Positions 21,758-28,018 of a stretch of DNA of 64,000 bases are shown piece after piece. Under the pieces are notes generated by a model. That model was not told the origin of the DNA. It saw only the letters and a program-made list of their open reading frames with translations, and did not search any database. How positions within the stretch are numbered: the first letter of the stretch is position 1; each line of letters opens with the position of its first letter. The DNA lies in NCBI RefSeq assembly GCF_900129495.1, contig NZ_FQVX01000003.1, forward strand, positions 558,001 to 622,000, read 5' to 3'. Source of the stretch: Geodermatophilus nigrescens. Its GTDB lineage: Bacteria > Actinomycetota > Actinomycetes > Mycobacteriales > Geodermatophilaceae. The position numbers were made by a program, and so were the translations under genes.

Positions 21758-23140
21758 TCAGGCGAAGTGGTCCTTGTAGATCACGCCGTGGACGCCCACG
21801 GTGCGGTCGACGACCTGGGACACCTCGAAGTCCGCGGCCGCCGAGAGGTACGCGTACGCCACCGACCGGTCCATCCCCCGGTCGTGCTCGAGGAAGTCGA
21901 GGGCGTTGACGACCGCGCGACGGGCGGCGACGTCGAGGTCGACGAACTGCCCGTCCCGGTAGCCGTCGGGGTCGGACAGGCCGATGGGCAGCCAGGCGTC
22001 GGGGCTCTCGCCGAAGGGGTACCGGAAGGCCACCGACGGCGCGTCCCCGGAGCCCGGCCGGCAGACGGTCAGCCGGAAGGTCAGCCGCAGTGACCCCTCC
22101 AGCGCGGTGAGCGCGACCTCGCCGTGGCCCATCGACATGTGCGGGTCGCCGACGGAGAACAACGCGCCCTCGGCGACCACCGGCACGTAGAACGCCGAGC
22201 CGACGGTGAGCCGCCGGATGTCGATGTTCCCGCCGCCTCGCGTCGGCGGGATGGAGTTGACCAGCGGGTCGTTCGGCGCGGGCGCGTCCGCGACGGTGGC
22301 CACCGCCATGAGGCCGGGGAAGCAGTCGACCGGCCAGGAGACCCGGTTCCCGCCGGTGCCCACCGGCAGCGACGCCCGGAGGACCCCGCCCCGTCCCCGG
22401 GCGACGGGGGTGAACACCGAGACGTTGCCGTAGCGGGTCGGGTCCCCGGTGGCGCGTCCGTCGGTCCCGACCGGCGGCATGACCTCCGCCTCGGTGATCC
22501 CGCCCGCCGGGGTGGCCAGCTGCCGGGCGAGCGCGCCCTTGCCGTGGCGGCTGGAGACGACGCCGTAGGGGACCCGCGGCAGGGCCGTGAGCGGCTCGAT
22601 CTTGAGGACGTCGCCGGGCCGGGCGCCCTCCACGTACACGGGCCCCGTGACGACGTGCGGGCCGTCGGCGTCGAAGTCGCGGGGGTGACGGGCGTATCCC
22701 GCGGCGATGGCCACCGCGTCGTCGAGGACCTGGTCGCGCGGCACACCCCGCGCCGCGAACCAGCCGACCGGGTCGCGGCCCTGGTCCTCGAGGATGCCCT
22801 CGTGGCTCACCGTGTCCACCGTGACGGTGCGGCCGGAGGCGACCCGGAGGACCGGCGCGTCGGTGGTGCGCGGGAGGTACCCCCAGAGGACCTCCTCGAC
22901 CCGGGAGGGCAGGTAGACGTCGCCGTCCACCGGTCCGCGTCCCGGCTGCAGGACCTCTCCGGGCAGCCGGCTCCGCCCGCCCGGCGTCGCGCTCGCCGGC
23001 CCGGCCGCGGCGAGTCCGGCGCCGAGGGCGGCGCTGGCGAGCGCCGCCTGGACGAAGGCCCGTCGGCCGAGGGCGCGCTCCACGACGGCCGCGGCGGTCG
23101 CGGGATCCGGGCCGGTCGGCTGCTGCGGGATGTCGCTCAC
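21758..23140 (-). CDS. Tat-exported acetamidase/formamidase family protein
   Basis: A 460-residue FmdA/AmdA-like protein. The N-terminal region has twin Arg followed by FVQAALASAALGAGLAA (residues ~27-47), a Tat-type signal that ends at about ASA-TP. The amidase core has HMSMGHGEVALTALEGSL and RYPFGESPDAWLPIGL, family hallmarks. The GTG follows GGAGG by 6 bases. Most relatives are cytosolic, so export is notable. Hydrolysis of short amides to acid and ammonia is inferred. It is divergent from the M28 peptidase with a CRP-like box between them. Confidence 0.85.
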   Translation of the reverse strand: MSDIPQQPTGPDPATAAAVVERALGRRAFVQAALASAALGAGLAAAGPASATPGGRSRLPGEVLQPGRGPVDGDVYLPSRVEEVLWGYLPRTTDAPVLRVASGRTVTVDTVSHEGILEDQGRDPVGWFAARGVPRDQVLDDAVAIAAGYARHPRDFDADGPHVVTGPVYVEGARPGDVLKIEPLTALPRVPYGVVSSRHGKGALARQLATPAGGITEAEVMPPVGTDGRATGDPTRYGNVSVFTPVARGRGGVLRASLPVGTGGNRVSWPVDCFPGLMAVATVADAPAPNDPLVNSIPPTRGGGNIDIRRLTVGSAFYVPVVAEGALFSVGDPHMSMGHGEVALTALEGSLRLTFRLTVCRPGSGDAPSVAFRYPFGESPDAWLPIGLSDPDGYRDGQFVDLDVAARRAVVNALDFLEHDRGMDRSVAYAYLSAAADFEVSQVVDRTVGVHGVIYKDHFA

Positions 23141-23351
23141 GGGATCCTCCGGGTGCTGCGGGCGGTCGGTCCCCGCCGGTCTACGGACCCCGTGTTGCGG
23201 CCCCGTGCCGCCCGTGTCGGCCGCGTTTCGGGGGCGCGTGCCCGCTGCGGAACGTCACCTGGCGACCACGGGGGACGCGCTCCGAGGCCGGGAGGACGAG
23301 GACACCGGAACGTCTCCGTCCGCCCACGAGGAGTCACGTCCCGCCGGAGTG

Positions 23352-23367
23352 TGTGTCCTGGATCACA
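23352..23367. promoter_or_regulatory. CRP/GlxR-like box in the amidase/peptidase gap
   Basis: TGTGT-CCTGGA-TCACA matches TGTGA-N6-TCACA at 9 of 10 positions. It is 116 bases before the peptidase start and 212 before the amidase start. Confidence 0.55.
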
Positions 23368-23438
23368 CCGATCCTGGGCGTTCCCTGTACGTCCCCTGGG
23401 CGCCGGGCCATCCTCACCCGATCGGGGGACCGGTACGC

Positions 23439-23464
23439 GCCCGCCGGCCACCACGCCGGCGGGC
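23439..23464 (+). other. hairpin in the leader of the M28 peptidase
   Basis: GCCCGCCGGC and GCCGGCGGGC form a perfect 10-bp stem with a 6-base loop, ending 5 bases before the GAGGGG ribosome site. It could influence translation or message stability. Confidence 0.5.
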
Positions 23465-23482
23465 CCGACGAGGGGACACGGG

Positions 23483-25159
23483 ATGGCAGATCGCCGAACG
23501 AGATCCACGAGGACCGGCACCAGGGCCCTGGCGGCGGGCGCGGGAGGGCTGCTGGTGGCGTTGACGCTGCCGGCGACCGCCGCGGTCGCGGCCCCGGGCG
23601 GCGGTGGCGGCCACGGTGGAGGCCACGGTGGTGGGTGCGAGAACCGCAGCAACAACACCTACGAGAAGCTGCTGCACTGCGTGACGGTCGGCGGCGTCCT
23701 CGAGCACATGGAGGAGCTCCAGAAGATCGCCGACAACAGCACCGACCCGGTCTACCCGGGCACCCGGGCCGCGGGCACCGACGGGTACGCCGACAGCGTC
23801 GACTACGTCGCCGGGCTCCTGCAGGAGGCGGGGTACGAGGTCTCGTTCACCGACGTGGAGATCACCTTCAACTTCCCGGCCGAGCTCGAGCAGCTCACCC
23901 CGGTCGCGGCCGAGTACGAGACGGGCGTCTACACCGGTAGCGGGTCGGGCGAGGTGAGCGGGGCCGTCGTCCCCGTGGACCTCAACCTCACCGGCGACCG
24001 CGCGAGCACGAGCGGCTGCGAGGCGGATGACTTCGCCGGCCTCGACCTCTCGGGGCCCGCCGACATCGTGCTGATCCAGCGCGGGACGTGCACCTTCGGA
24101 CTCAAGGCGCAGAACGCTGACGCCGCGGGCGCCGAGGCGGTCATCGTGATGAACCAGGGCAACAGCCCGGACCGCGAGCCCCTGTTCATCGGTGACGCCA
24201 CCAGCCTCGACCTCGAGGGCACGCAGCCGGCTGACTACGACGTCCCGGTGGTCGGCGCCAGCTTCGCCGACGGCGTGGCGCTGTCCCAGCCGGGCTCGAC
24301 GGCGCGCGTCAACGTGTTGCCGAGCGAGACCCGTACCGACCGCAACGTGATCGCCGAGCTGCCCGGGAAGAACCGGGACAACGTCGTCATGGCCGGCGCT
24401 CATCTCGACAGCGTGATCGAGGGGCCGGGCATCAACGACAACGGTTCCGGCTCGGCCGCGCTGCTCGAGACGGCGCTGGCGATGGCCAACCTCCGCCCCG
24501 AGAACACGCTGCGGTTCGCCTGGTGGGCCGGCGAGGAGCAGGGCCTGCTCGGCTCAGCGGCCTACGTTGAGGGCCTGCCCGCAGCCGAGCTCGACCGGAT
24601 CGCGCTGTACATGAACTACGACATGGTCGGGTCGCCGAACCACATCTTCATGGTCTACGACGCCGACCAGTCGACGTTCCCGGCGCCCGAGGGGGTCCCG
24701 ATCCCCGAGGGCTCGACGGCGATCGAGGACGTCTACGAGTCCTTCTACACCGCCATCGGGCAGCCGTACGACGACACCGAGTTCTCCGGCCGGAGCGACT
24801 ACGAGGCGTTCATCCTCGCCGGCATCCCGTCGAGCGGCCTGTTCACCGGGGCGGAGGAGATCAAGACCGAGGAGCAGGCGGCCATCTGGGGCGGAACGGC
24901 CGGTGACGCGTTCGACCCCTGCTACCACCAGGCCTGCGACACGATCGCGAACCTCGACCTGTTCGCGCTCGACGTGAACAGCGACCTGATCGCCTTCGCG
25001 ATGCTCACGTTCGCCTACTCGACGGAGAGCGTGAACGGCGTCGTCGGCAAGCAGGTCCCGGGCCGGCCGTTCACGCTGCCGGAGCCGGCCGGTCCCGAGG
25101 GGACGTTCGCCGAGGACGGCGGCGGGGGGCTGGCGCACTCCCACCACGCCGTCGCCTGA
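23483..25159 (+). CDS. secreted M28 family zinc aminopeptidase with PA domain
   Basis: A 558-residue exported peptidase. Residues 1-36 are a signal peptide (ALAAGAGGLLVALTLPATAA region) followed by a Gly/His run. A PA domain lies near residues 140-260 (GLDLSGPADIVLIQRGTCTF). The M28 catalytic core has GAHLDS (His, Asp), INDNGSG, WWAGEEQGLLGS (catalytic Glu), NYDMVGS and a late CYHQACD, which supplies the last zinc His. It resembles Streptomyces griseus-type aminopeptidases. ATG 23483 follows GAGGGG. Extracellular peptide scavenging is inferred. Confidence 0.92.
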   Translation: MADRRTRSTRTGTRALAAGAGGLLVALTLPATAAVAAPGGGGGHGGGHGGGCENRSNNTYEKLLHCVTVGGVLEHMEELQKIADNSTDPVYPGTRAAGTDGYADSVDYVAGLLQEAGYEVSFTDVEITFNFPAELEQLTPVAAEYETGVYTGSGSGEVSGAVVPVDLNLTGDRASTSGCEADDFAGLDLSGPADIVLIQRGTCTFGLKAQNADAAGAEAVIVMNQGNSPDREPLFIGDATSLDLEGTQPADYDVPVVGASFADGVALSQPGSTARVNVLPSETRTDRNVIAELPGKNRDNVVMAGAHLDSVIEGPGINDNGSGSAALLETALAMANLRPENTLRFAWWAGEEQGLLGSAAYVEGLPAAELDRIALYMNYDMVGSPNHIFMVYDADQSTFPAPEGVPIPEGSTAIEDVYESFYTAIGQPYDDTEFSGRSDYEAFILAGIPSSGLFTGAEEIKTEEQAAIWGGTAGDAFDPCYHQACDTIANLDLFALDVNSDLIAFAMLTFAYSTESVNGVVGKQVPGRPFTLPEPAGPEGTFAEDGGGGLAHSHHAVA

Positions 25160-25176
25160 TCCTCGACGCCCGACAC

Positions 25177-25210
25177 GACGGGGCCGGTCCCTCCGGGGGC
25201 CGGCCCCGTC
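25177..25210. terminator. bidirectional terminator
   Basis: GACGGGGCCGG and CCGGCCCCGTC pair, with an inner imperfect extension, between convergent stops at 25159 and 25218. Confidence 0.8.
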
Positions 25211-25217
25211 CGCGTCG

Positions 25218-25952
25218 TCAGGCGGTGTGCACCACGTGGAAGGTCTCGGCGAGCCGGCCGTCCGGGAGGCCGTGGGTGCGGGCGTTCTGCGCCATCCACC
25301 CGGTGACGAAGGCCTCCAGGTCGTCGAGGTGGCCCACCTGCGACACGTGGCTCTTGAGCGCCGCGAACTTGAGCTCGACGACGTCGGTCACGTCGACGGC
25401 GTGGTCGGCGCGCGGGCTGGCACCCAGCCACACCTCCGACACCGTCCACGCCTCCAGCCCCTCCTCGCCCAGCAGCTCGGGGAAGGCGAACGGGTTGCGG
25501 GCGTCGGGGTAGACGGCGCGCAGCGTCGACTCGCCCACCGTCATGTGGTCGGGGTGGCTGGCGCCGATCCGCTCGTAGTACCGCTCGGGCGAGCTGGTGA
25601 GCACCCGCTGCGGCCGCACCTGCCGGATCACCCGGGAGATGTCGCGGCGCAGGTCGAGGGTCAGCTCGAGCCGGCCGTCGGGGTAGCCGAGGAAGCGGAC
25701 GTCGGTGACGCCGACCGCCTTGGCCGCCGCCGTCTGCTCCTCGCGGCGCAGCGGGCCCATCCGGTCGCGCGGGGTGTCGTCGAAGCCGCCGGCGTCGCCG
25801 TCGGTGACGATCAGGTAGGTCACCTCGGTGCCCGCGGCGGCCCAGGTGGCCACCGTCCCGGCGCTCCCGAAGTCGACGTCGTCGGGGTGGGCGAGCACGC
25901 AGAGGGCGCGCTCGACGTGCTCGGCGGGCCTGCGGGGCGGCGGTGCGGTCAC
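25218..25952 (-). CDS. PIG-L family N-acetylglucosaminyl deacetylase-like protein
   Basis: A 244-residue LmbE/MshB-type zinc hydrolase. The N-terminal metal motif is VLAHPDDVDFGSAGT (A-H-P-D-D), the second metal His is in SHPDHMTVGEST, and GDAGGF and YPDGRLE are family blocks. Relatives deacetylate GlcNAc-linked small molecules such as mycothiol precursors or bacillithiol. It begins 9 bases after the ECF41 sigma gene stop, so it is probably the third gene of that unit. A link to thiol or oxidative stress is inference. The GTG start is supported by homology. Confidence 0.85.
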   Translation of the reverse strand: MTAPPPRRPAEHVERALCVLAHPDDVDFGSAGTVATWAAAGTEVTYLIVTDGDAGGFDDTPRDRMGPLRREEQTAAAKAVGVTDVRFLGYPDGRLELTLDLRRDISRVIRQVRPQRVLTSSPERYYERIGASHPDHMTVGESTLRAVYPDARNPFAFPELLGEEGLEAWTVSEVWLGASPRADHAVDVTDVVELKFAALKSHVSQVGHLDDLEAFVTGWMAQNARTHGLPDGRLAETFHVVHTA

Positions 25953-25961
25953 CGGCGGAGC

Positions 25962-26876
25962 CTATGCGGGGGCCGCACCGGCCCCCAGTCCGGACAGCTT
26001 GTCGGGGTTGAGCACCACGAGGACCTGCTGCACGAGCCCGTCGGCGACGCCCAGCGACACCGCCACGAACGGCCCGGCGTCGGTCCACGCCGCCACGCCG
26101 GGCAGGCCGTTGACGTCGGCCAGCTCCATCCGCAGCCCGGGCAGCGCCGCCCCGCCGGAGGCGACCGCGGCCAGGAAGCGGGCCACCTTGTCCGCGCCGG
26201 TGATCGGCCGCAGCGCCGCCTTGGACCGCCCGCCGCCGTCGGTGACCAGCACGGCGCCGGGGGCGAGGGCCGCCAGCAGCGCGCCGACGTCGCCCCCGAG
26301 GCACGCGGCGAGGAAGCGCTCGGTCACCTCGCGGTGGGCGCGGCGGTCGGCGTCGAACCGGGGTCGTCGGGCCTCGACGTGCTCGCGTGCCCGGTGGGCG
26401 AGCTGCCGGACGGCGGCCTCCGAGCGACCGAGCGCCGCGCCCACCTCGGCCGCCGGCAGGCCGAACACCTCGCGGAGCACGAAGACGGCCCGCTCGGCGG
26501 GGGAGAGCGTCTCCAGGACGACGAGCAGCGCCAGCGACACCTGCTCGCCGAGCGCCACCTCGTCGGCCGGGTCGGGCGCCGTGGCGGACCCCGTGGAGGG
26601 AAGCGCCCCGCCGGTGAGCAGCGGCTCGGGCAGCCACGGGCCGACGTAGGTCTCGCGGCGGGCCCGGGCGGAGGTCAGCCGGTCGAGCGCCAGGCGGGTC
26701 GTCGTCCGCACCAGCCAGGCGCGCGGGTCGGCGACGTCGCCCCGGTCGGCCGCCGACCAGCGCAGCCAGGCGTCCTGCACGGTGTCCTCGGCGTCGGCGA
26801 CGCTGCCCAGCATCTGGTAGGCGACGCCGAACAGCAGCCGCCGGGCGGCGTCGAACGGCGGCAGCGGGTCGGTCAC
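25962..26876 (-). CDS. ECF41-type RNA polymerase sigma factor (SigJ-like)
   Basis: A 304-residue ECF sigma factor with regions 2 and 4 (residues ~10-165) fused to a SnoaL-like C-terminal domain. The three ECF41 signature motifs are all present: WLPEPL (81-86), DGGGR (213-217) and NPDKL (290-294). In this group the fused tail acts as a built-in regulator instead of an anti-sigma factor. The GTG overlaps the CMD gene stop by 4 bases. ECF41 genes are typically next to a carboxymuconolactone decarboxylase-like or oxidoreductase gene, as here. A matching promoter lies at 27475-27501. Confidence 0.94.
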   Translation of the reverse strand: MTDPLPPFDAARRLLFGVAYQMLGSVADAEDTVQDAWLRWSAADRGDVADPRAWLVRTTTRLALDRLTSARARRETYVGPWLPEPLLTGGALPSTGSATAPDPADEVALGEQVSLALLVVLETLSPAERAVFVLREVFGLPAAEVGAALGRSEAAVRQLAHRAREHVEARRPRFDADRRAHREVTERFLAACLGGDVGALLAALAPGAVLVTDGGGRSKAALRPITGADKVARFLAAVASGGAALPGLRMELADVNGLPGVAAWTDAGPFVAVSLGVADGLVQQVLVVLNPDKLSGLGAGAAPA

Positions 26877-27442
26877 GTCCCGGCCGGGACGTCGCAGCGG
26901 TCGCGGAAGCCCTGGCTGTGCAGCCCCATCGCGGCGTTGAACCGCGACCGGCTGTTCTCCACGGCGACCATCATCGTCAGCTCGACCAGCGCCGCCTCGC
27001 CCAGCTCGCGCCGCAGCGCCTCCACCATCCCGTCGGTGACGCCGGGCGGCGTGGTGCTCATCGCCTCGGCGTACTCGACGACCCGCCGTTCGCGGTCGGT
27101 GAGCGCGTCGCTCGTGCGCCACGAGGGCACGGCGCGCACCTTGGCCGGGTCGACGCCGTCCTGCGGGCTCACCCAGTACCCGAAGTCCACGCACCACGAG
27201 CAGCCGATGGTGACCGCCGACGACATGACGGCCAGCGCCTTGAGCGTCGGGTCGAGCCGGTCCCACCGGGCGAGGGCCTGCTCGTGCCGCAGCTCGGTGA
27301 GCAGCAGGCGCGGGTGGTGGCCCATCGCGGCGGCGGGCTGCAGGCGCGCGCCGTACCGGCGGCGCGAGTACAGGTCCACGACGCGGGTGAGCAGCGTGCG
27401 CGGCGGGTCGAGCGGGATGCGGGCGGTGCGGGTCCCGGTCAC
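26873..27442 (-). CDS. carboxymuconolactone decarboxylase (CMD/AhpD-like) family protein
   Basis: A 189-residue CMD-fold protein. VTIGCSWCVDFGYW carries the redox pair Cys81-Cys84, and VENSRSRFNAAMGLHSQGF closes the domain. The C-x-x-C pair suggests AhpD-like peroxidase or disulfide chemistry rather than decarboxylation. GTG 27442 is preferred over an ATG at 27466 because AGAGGA precedes it and the predicted ECF41 promoter would start transcription at about the ATG. It is the presumed direct target of the coupled sigma factor. Confidence 0.88.
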   Translation of the reverse strand: MTGTRTARIPLDPPRTLLTRVVDLYSRRRYGARLQPAAAMGHHPRLLLTELRHEQALARWDRLDPTLKALAVMSSAVTIGCSWCVDFGYWVSPQDGVDPAKVRAVPSWRTSDALTDRERRVVEYAEAMSTTPPGVTDGMVEALRRELGEAALVELTMMVAVENSRSRFNAAMGLHSQGFRDRCDVPAGT

Positions 27443-27474
27443 GGCGGCGTCCTCTCGTCGGGGCATGCCCTCCG

Positions 27475-27501
27475 GACGACGCAGCCGGCCGATCCGTGAC
27501 A
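27475..27501 (-). promoter_or_regulatory. predicted ECF41 target promoter
   Basis: On the minus strand TGTCACG (-35), exactly 16 bases, then CGTC (-10). The consensus recalled for ECF41 promoters is TGTCACA-N16-CGTC, so one base differs. It lies between the chorismate mutase stop and the CMD start and would drive CMD, sigma factor and PIG-L genes. Confidence 0.78.
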
Positions 27502-27507
27502 CCGGCG

Positions 27508-27771
27508 CTAGAGGCGGCCGCGCCCCTGGCGGAGCAGCATCATCCCGAGCGCGGCGCCGTCGGCACCCAGGGCGTCCTGGAAGCGGGCGATGACCTGCTG
27601 CTCGCGGGCGAGCGAGAGCCGGGTGCCGCCGGAGTCCCGGCGCAGCTGCCCGATCTCCTGCGACACGGCGAGGCGGCGCTGCACGAGCCGGATCAGCTCG
27701 GCGTCGCAGGCGTCGATCTCCCCGCGCAGCTCGGCGATGCGCTCGTCGGCGGGGGTGCTGGTGGCGTTCAT
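27508..27771 (-). CDS. chorismate mutase (AroQ type)
   Basis: An 87-residue all-helical chorismate mutase. ELRGEIDACDAELIRLVQRR is the first active-site helix with conserved Arg, Asp and Leu spacing, followed by SQEIGQLRR and a third helix. It converts chorismate to prephenate for Phe and Tyr synthesis. The ATG has an AGGAG site. It is divergent from pcrA/uvrD, an arrangement shared with mycobacteria (Rv0948c/uvrD1). Upstream on the same strand lie a short Phe-Tyr-Tyr leader ORF and a terminator hairpin, suggesting attenuation. Confidence 0.9.
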   Translation of the reverse strand: MNATSTPADERIAELRGEIDACDAELIRLVQRRLAVSQEIGQLRRDSGGTRLSLAREQQVIARFQDALGADGAALGMMLLRQGRGRL

Positions 27772-27818
27772 CTCGGTCTCCTGGCGGGGCGGGAGCCTCC
27801 GGGCCCAGGAACGAGAGA

Positions 27819-27845
27819 CGCCCCGGGCTCCTCGGGCCCGGGGCG
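27819..27845 (-). terminator. attenuator hairpin upstream of chorismate mutase
   Basis: On the minus strand CGCCCCGGGC pairs with GCCCGGGGCG around a 7-base loop and is followed by TCTCTCGTTCCT. It lies between the leader ORF stop (27863) and the chorismate mutase ATG (27771), the expected place for a transcription attenuator. Confidence 0.7.
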
Positions 27846-27862
27846 TTCGTCGCGGCGGCTGC

Positions 27863-27928
27863 TCAGCCAGCGGCTACGGACACCGGAACCCGGTGCCCGT
27901 AGTAAAAGCTGACGGTGGCGAGCAGCAC
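27863..27928 (-). CDS. putative aromatic leader peptide of chorismate mutase
   Basis: A 21-codon ORF from GTG 27928 to TGA encodes V-L-L-A-T-V-S-F-Y-Y-G-H-R then VPVSVAAG. The run TTT-TAC-TAC (Phe-Tyr-Tyr) matches the end products of the pathway, and TTT is rare in this GC-rich sequence. Bases 27874-27902 can fold as CTACGGGCACCGG/CCGGTGTCCGTAG with one mismatch, covering the codons after YY. A terminator follows. No clear ribosome site precedes the GTG, so leaderless translation is possible. The peptide itself is inferred. Confidence 0.6.
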   Translation of the reverse strand: MLLATVSFYYGHRVPVSVAAG

Positions 27929-28003
27929 GTCGTCGAGTGTGACACACGCCGGTCCCCGTCCCCAGGGGGTCCGACGGCGGCCGGGACCGTCACCCGGTCG
28001 AAC

Positions 28004-28009
28004 TACAGT
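28004..28009 (+). promoter_or_regulatory. predicted -10 element of pcrA/uvrD (leaderless type)
   Basis: TACAGT lies 9 bases before the ATG, and no ribosome site is present. The divergent 27772-28018 region otherwise holds the leader ORF and attenuator of the opposite gene. Confidence 0.45.
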
Positions 28010-28018
28010 GGTGTGGCT

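Larger units (their letters stand above)
23141..23482. other. 342-bp divergent intergenic region
   Basis: This holds the promoters of the amidase and the M28 peptidase. Visible elements are a CRP/GlxR-like box (23352-23367) and a hairpin next to the peptidase ribosome site (23439-23464). No coding sequence or RNA gene was recognised. Confidence 0.6.

Noticed and set aside
23439..23464. Terminator in front of the M28 peptidase
   Set aside because: The hairpin is inside the leader just before the ribosome site, with no upstream gene on that strand to terminate; listed as a leader hairpin instead.
27464..27466. ATG as the start of the CMD protein
   Set aside because: It would lie at or within a few bases of the expected ECF41 transcription start, while the GTG at 27442 has an AGAGGA site.
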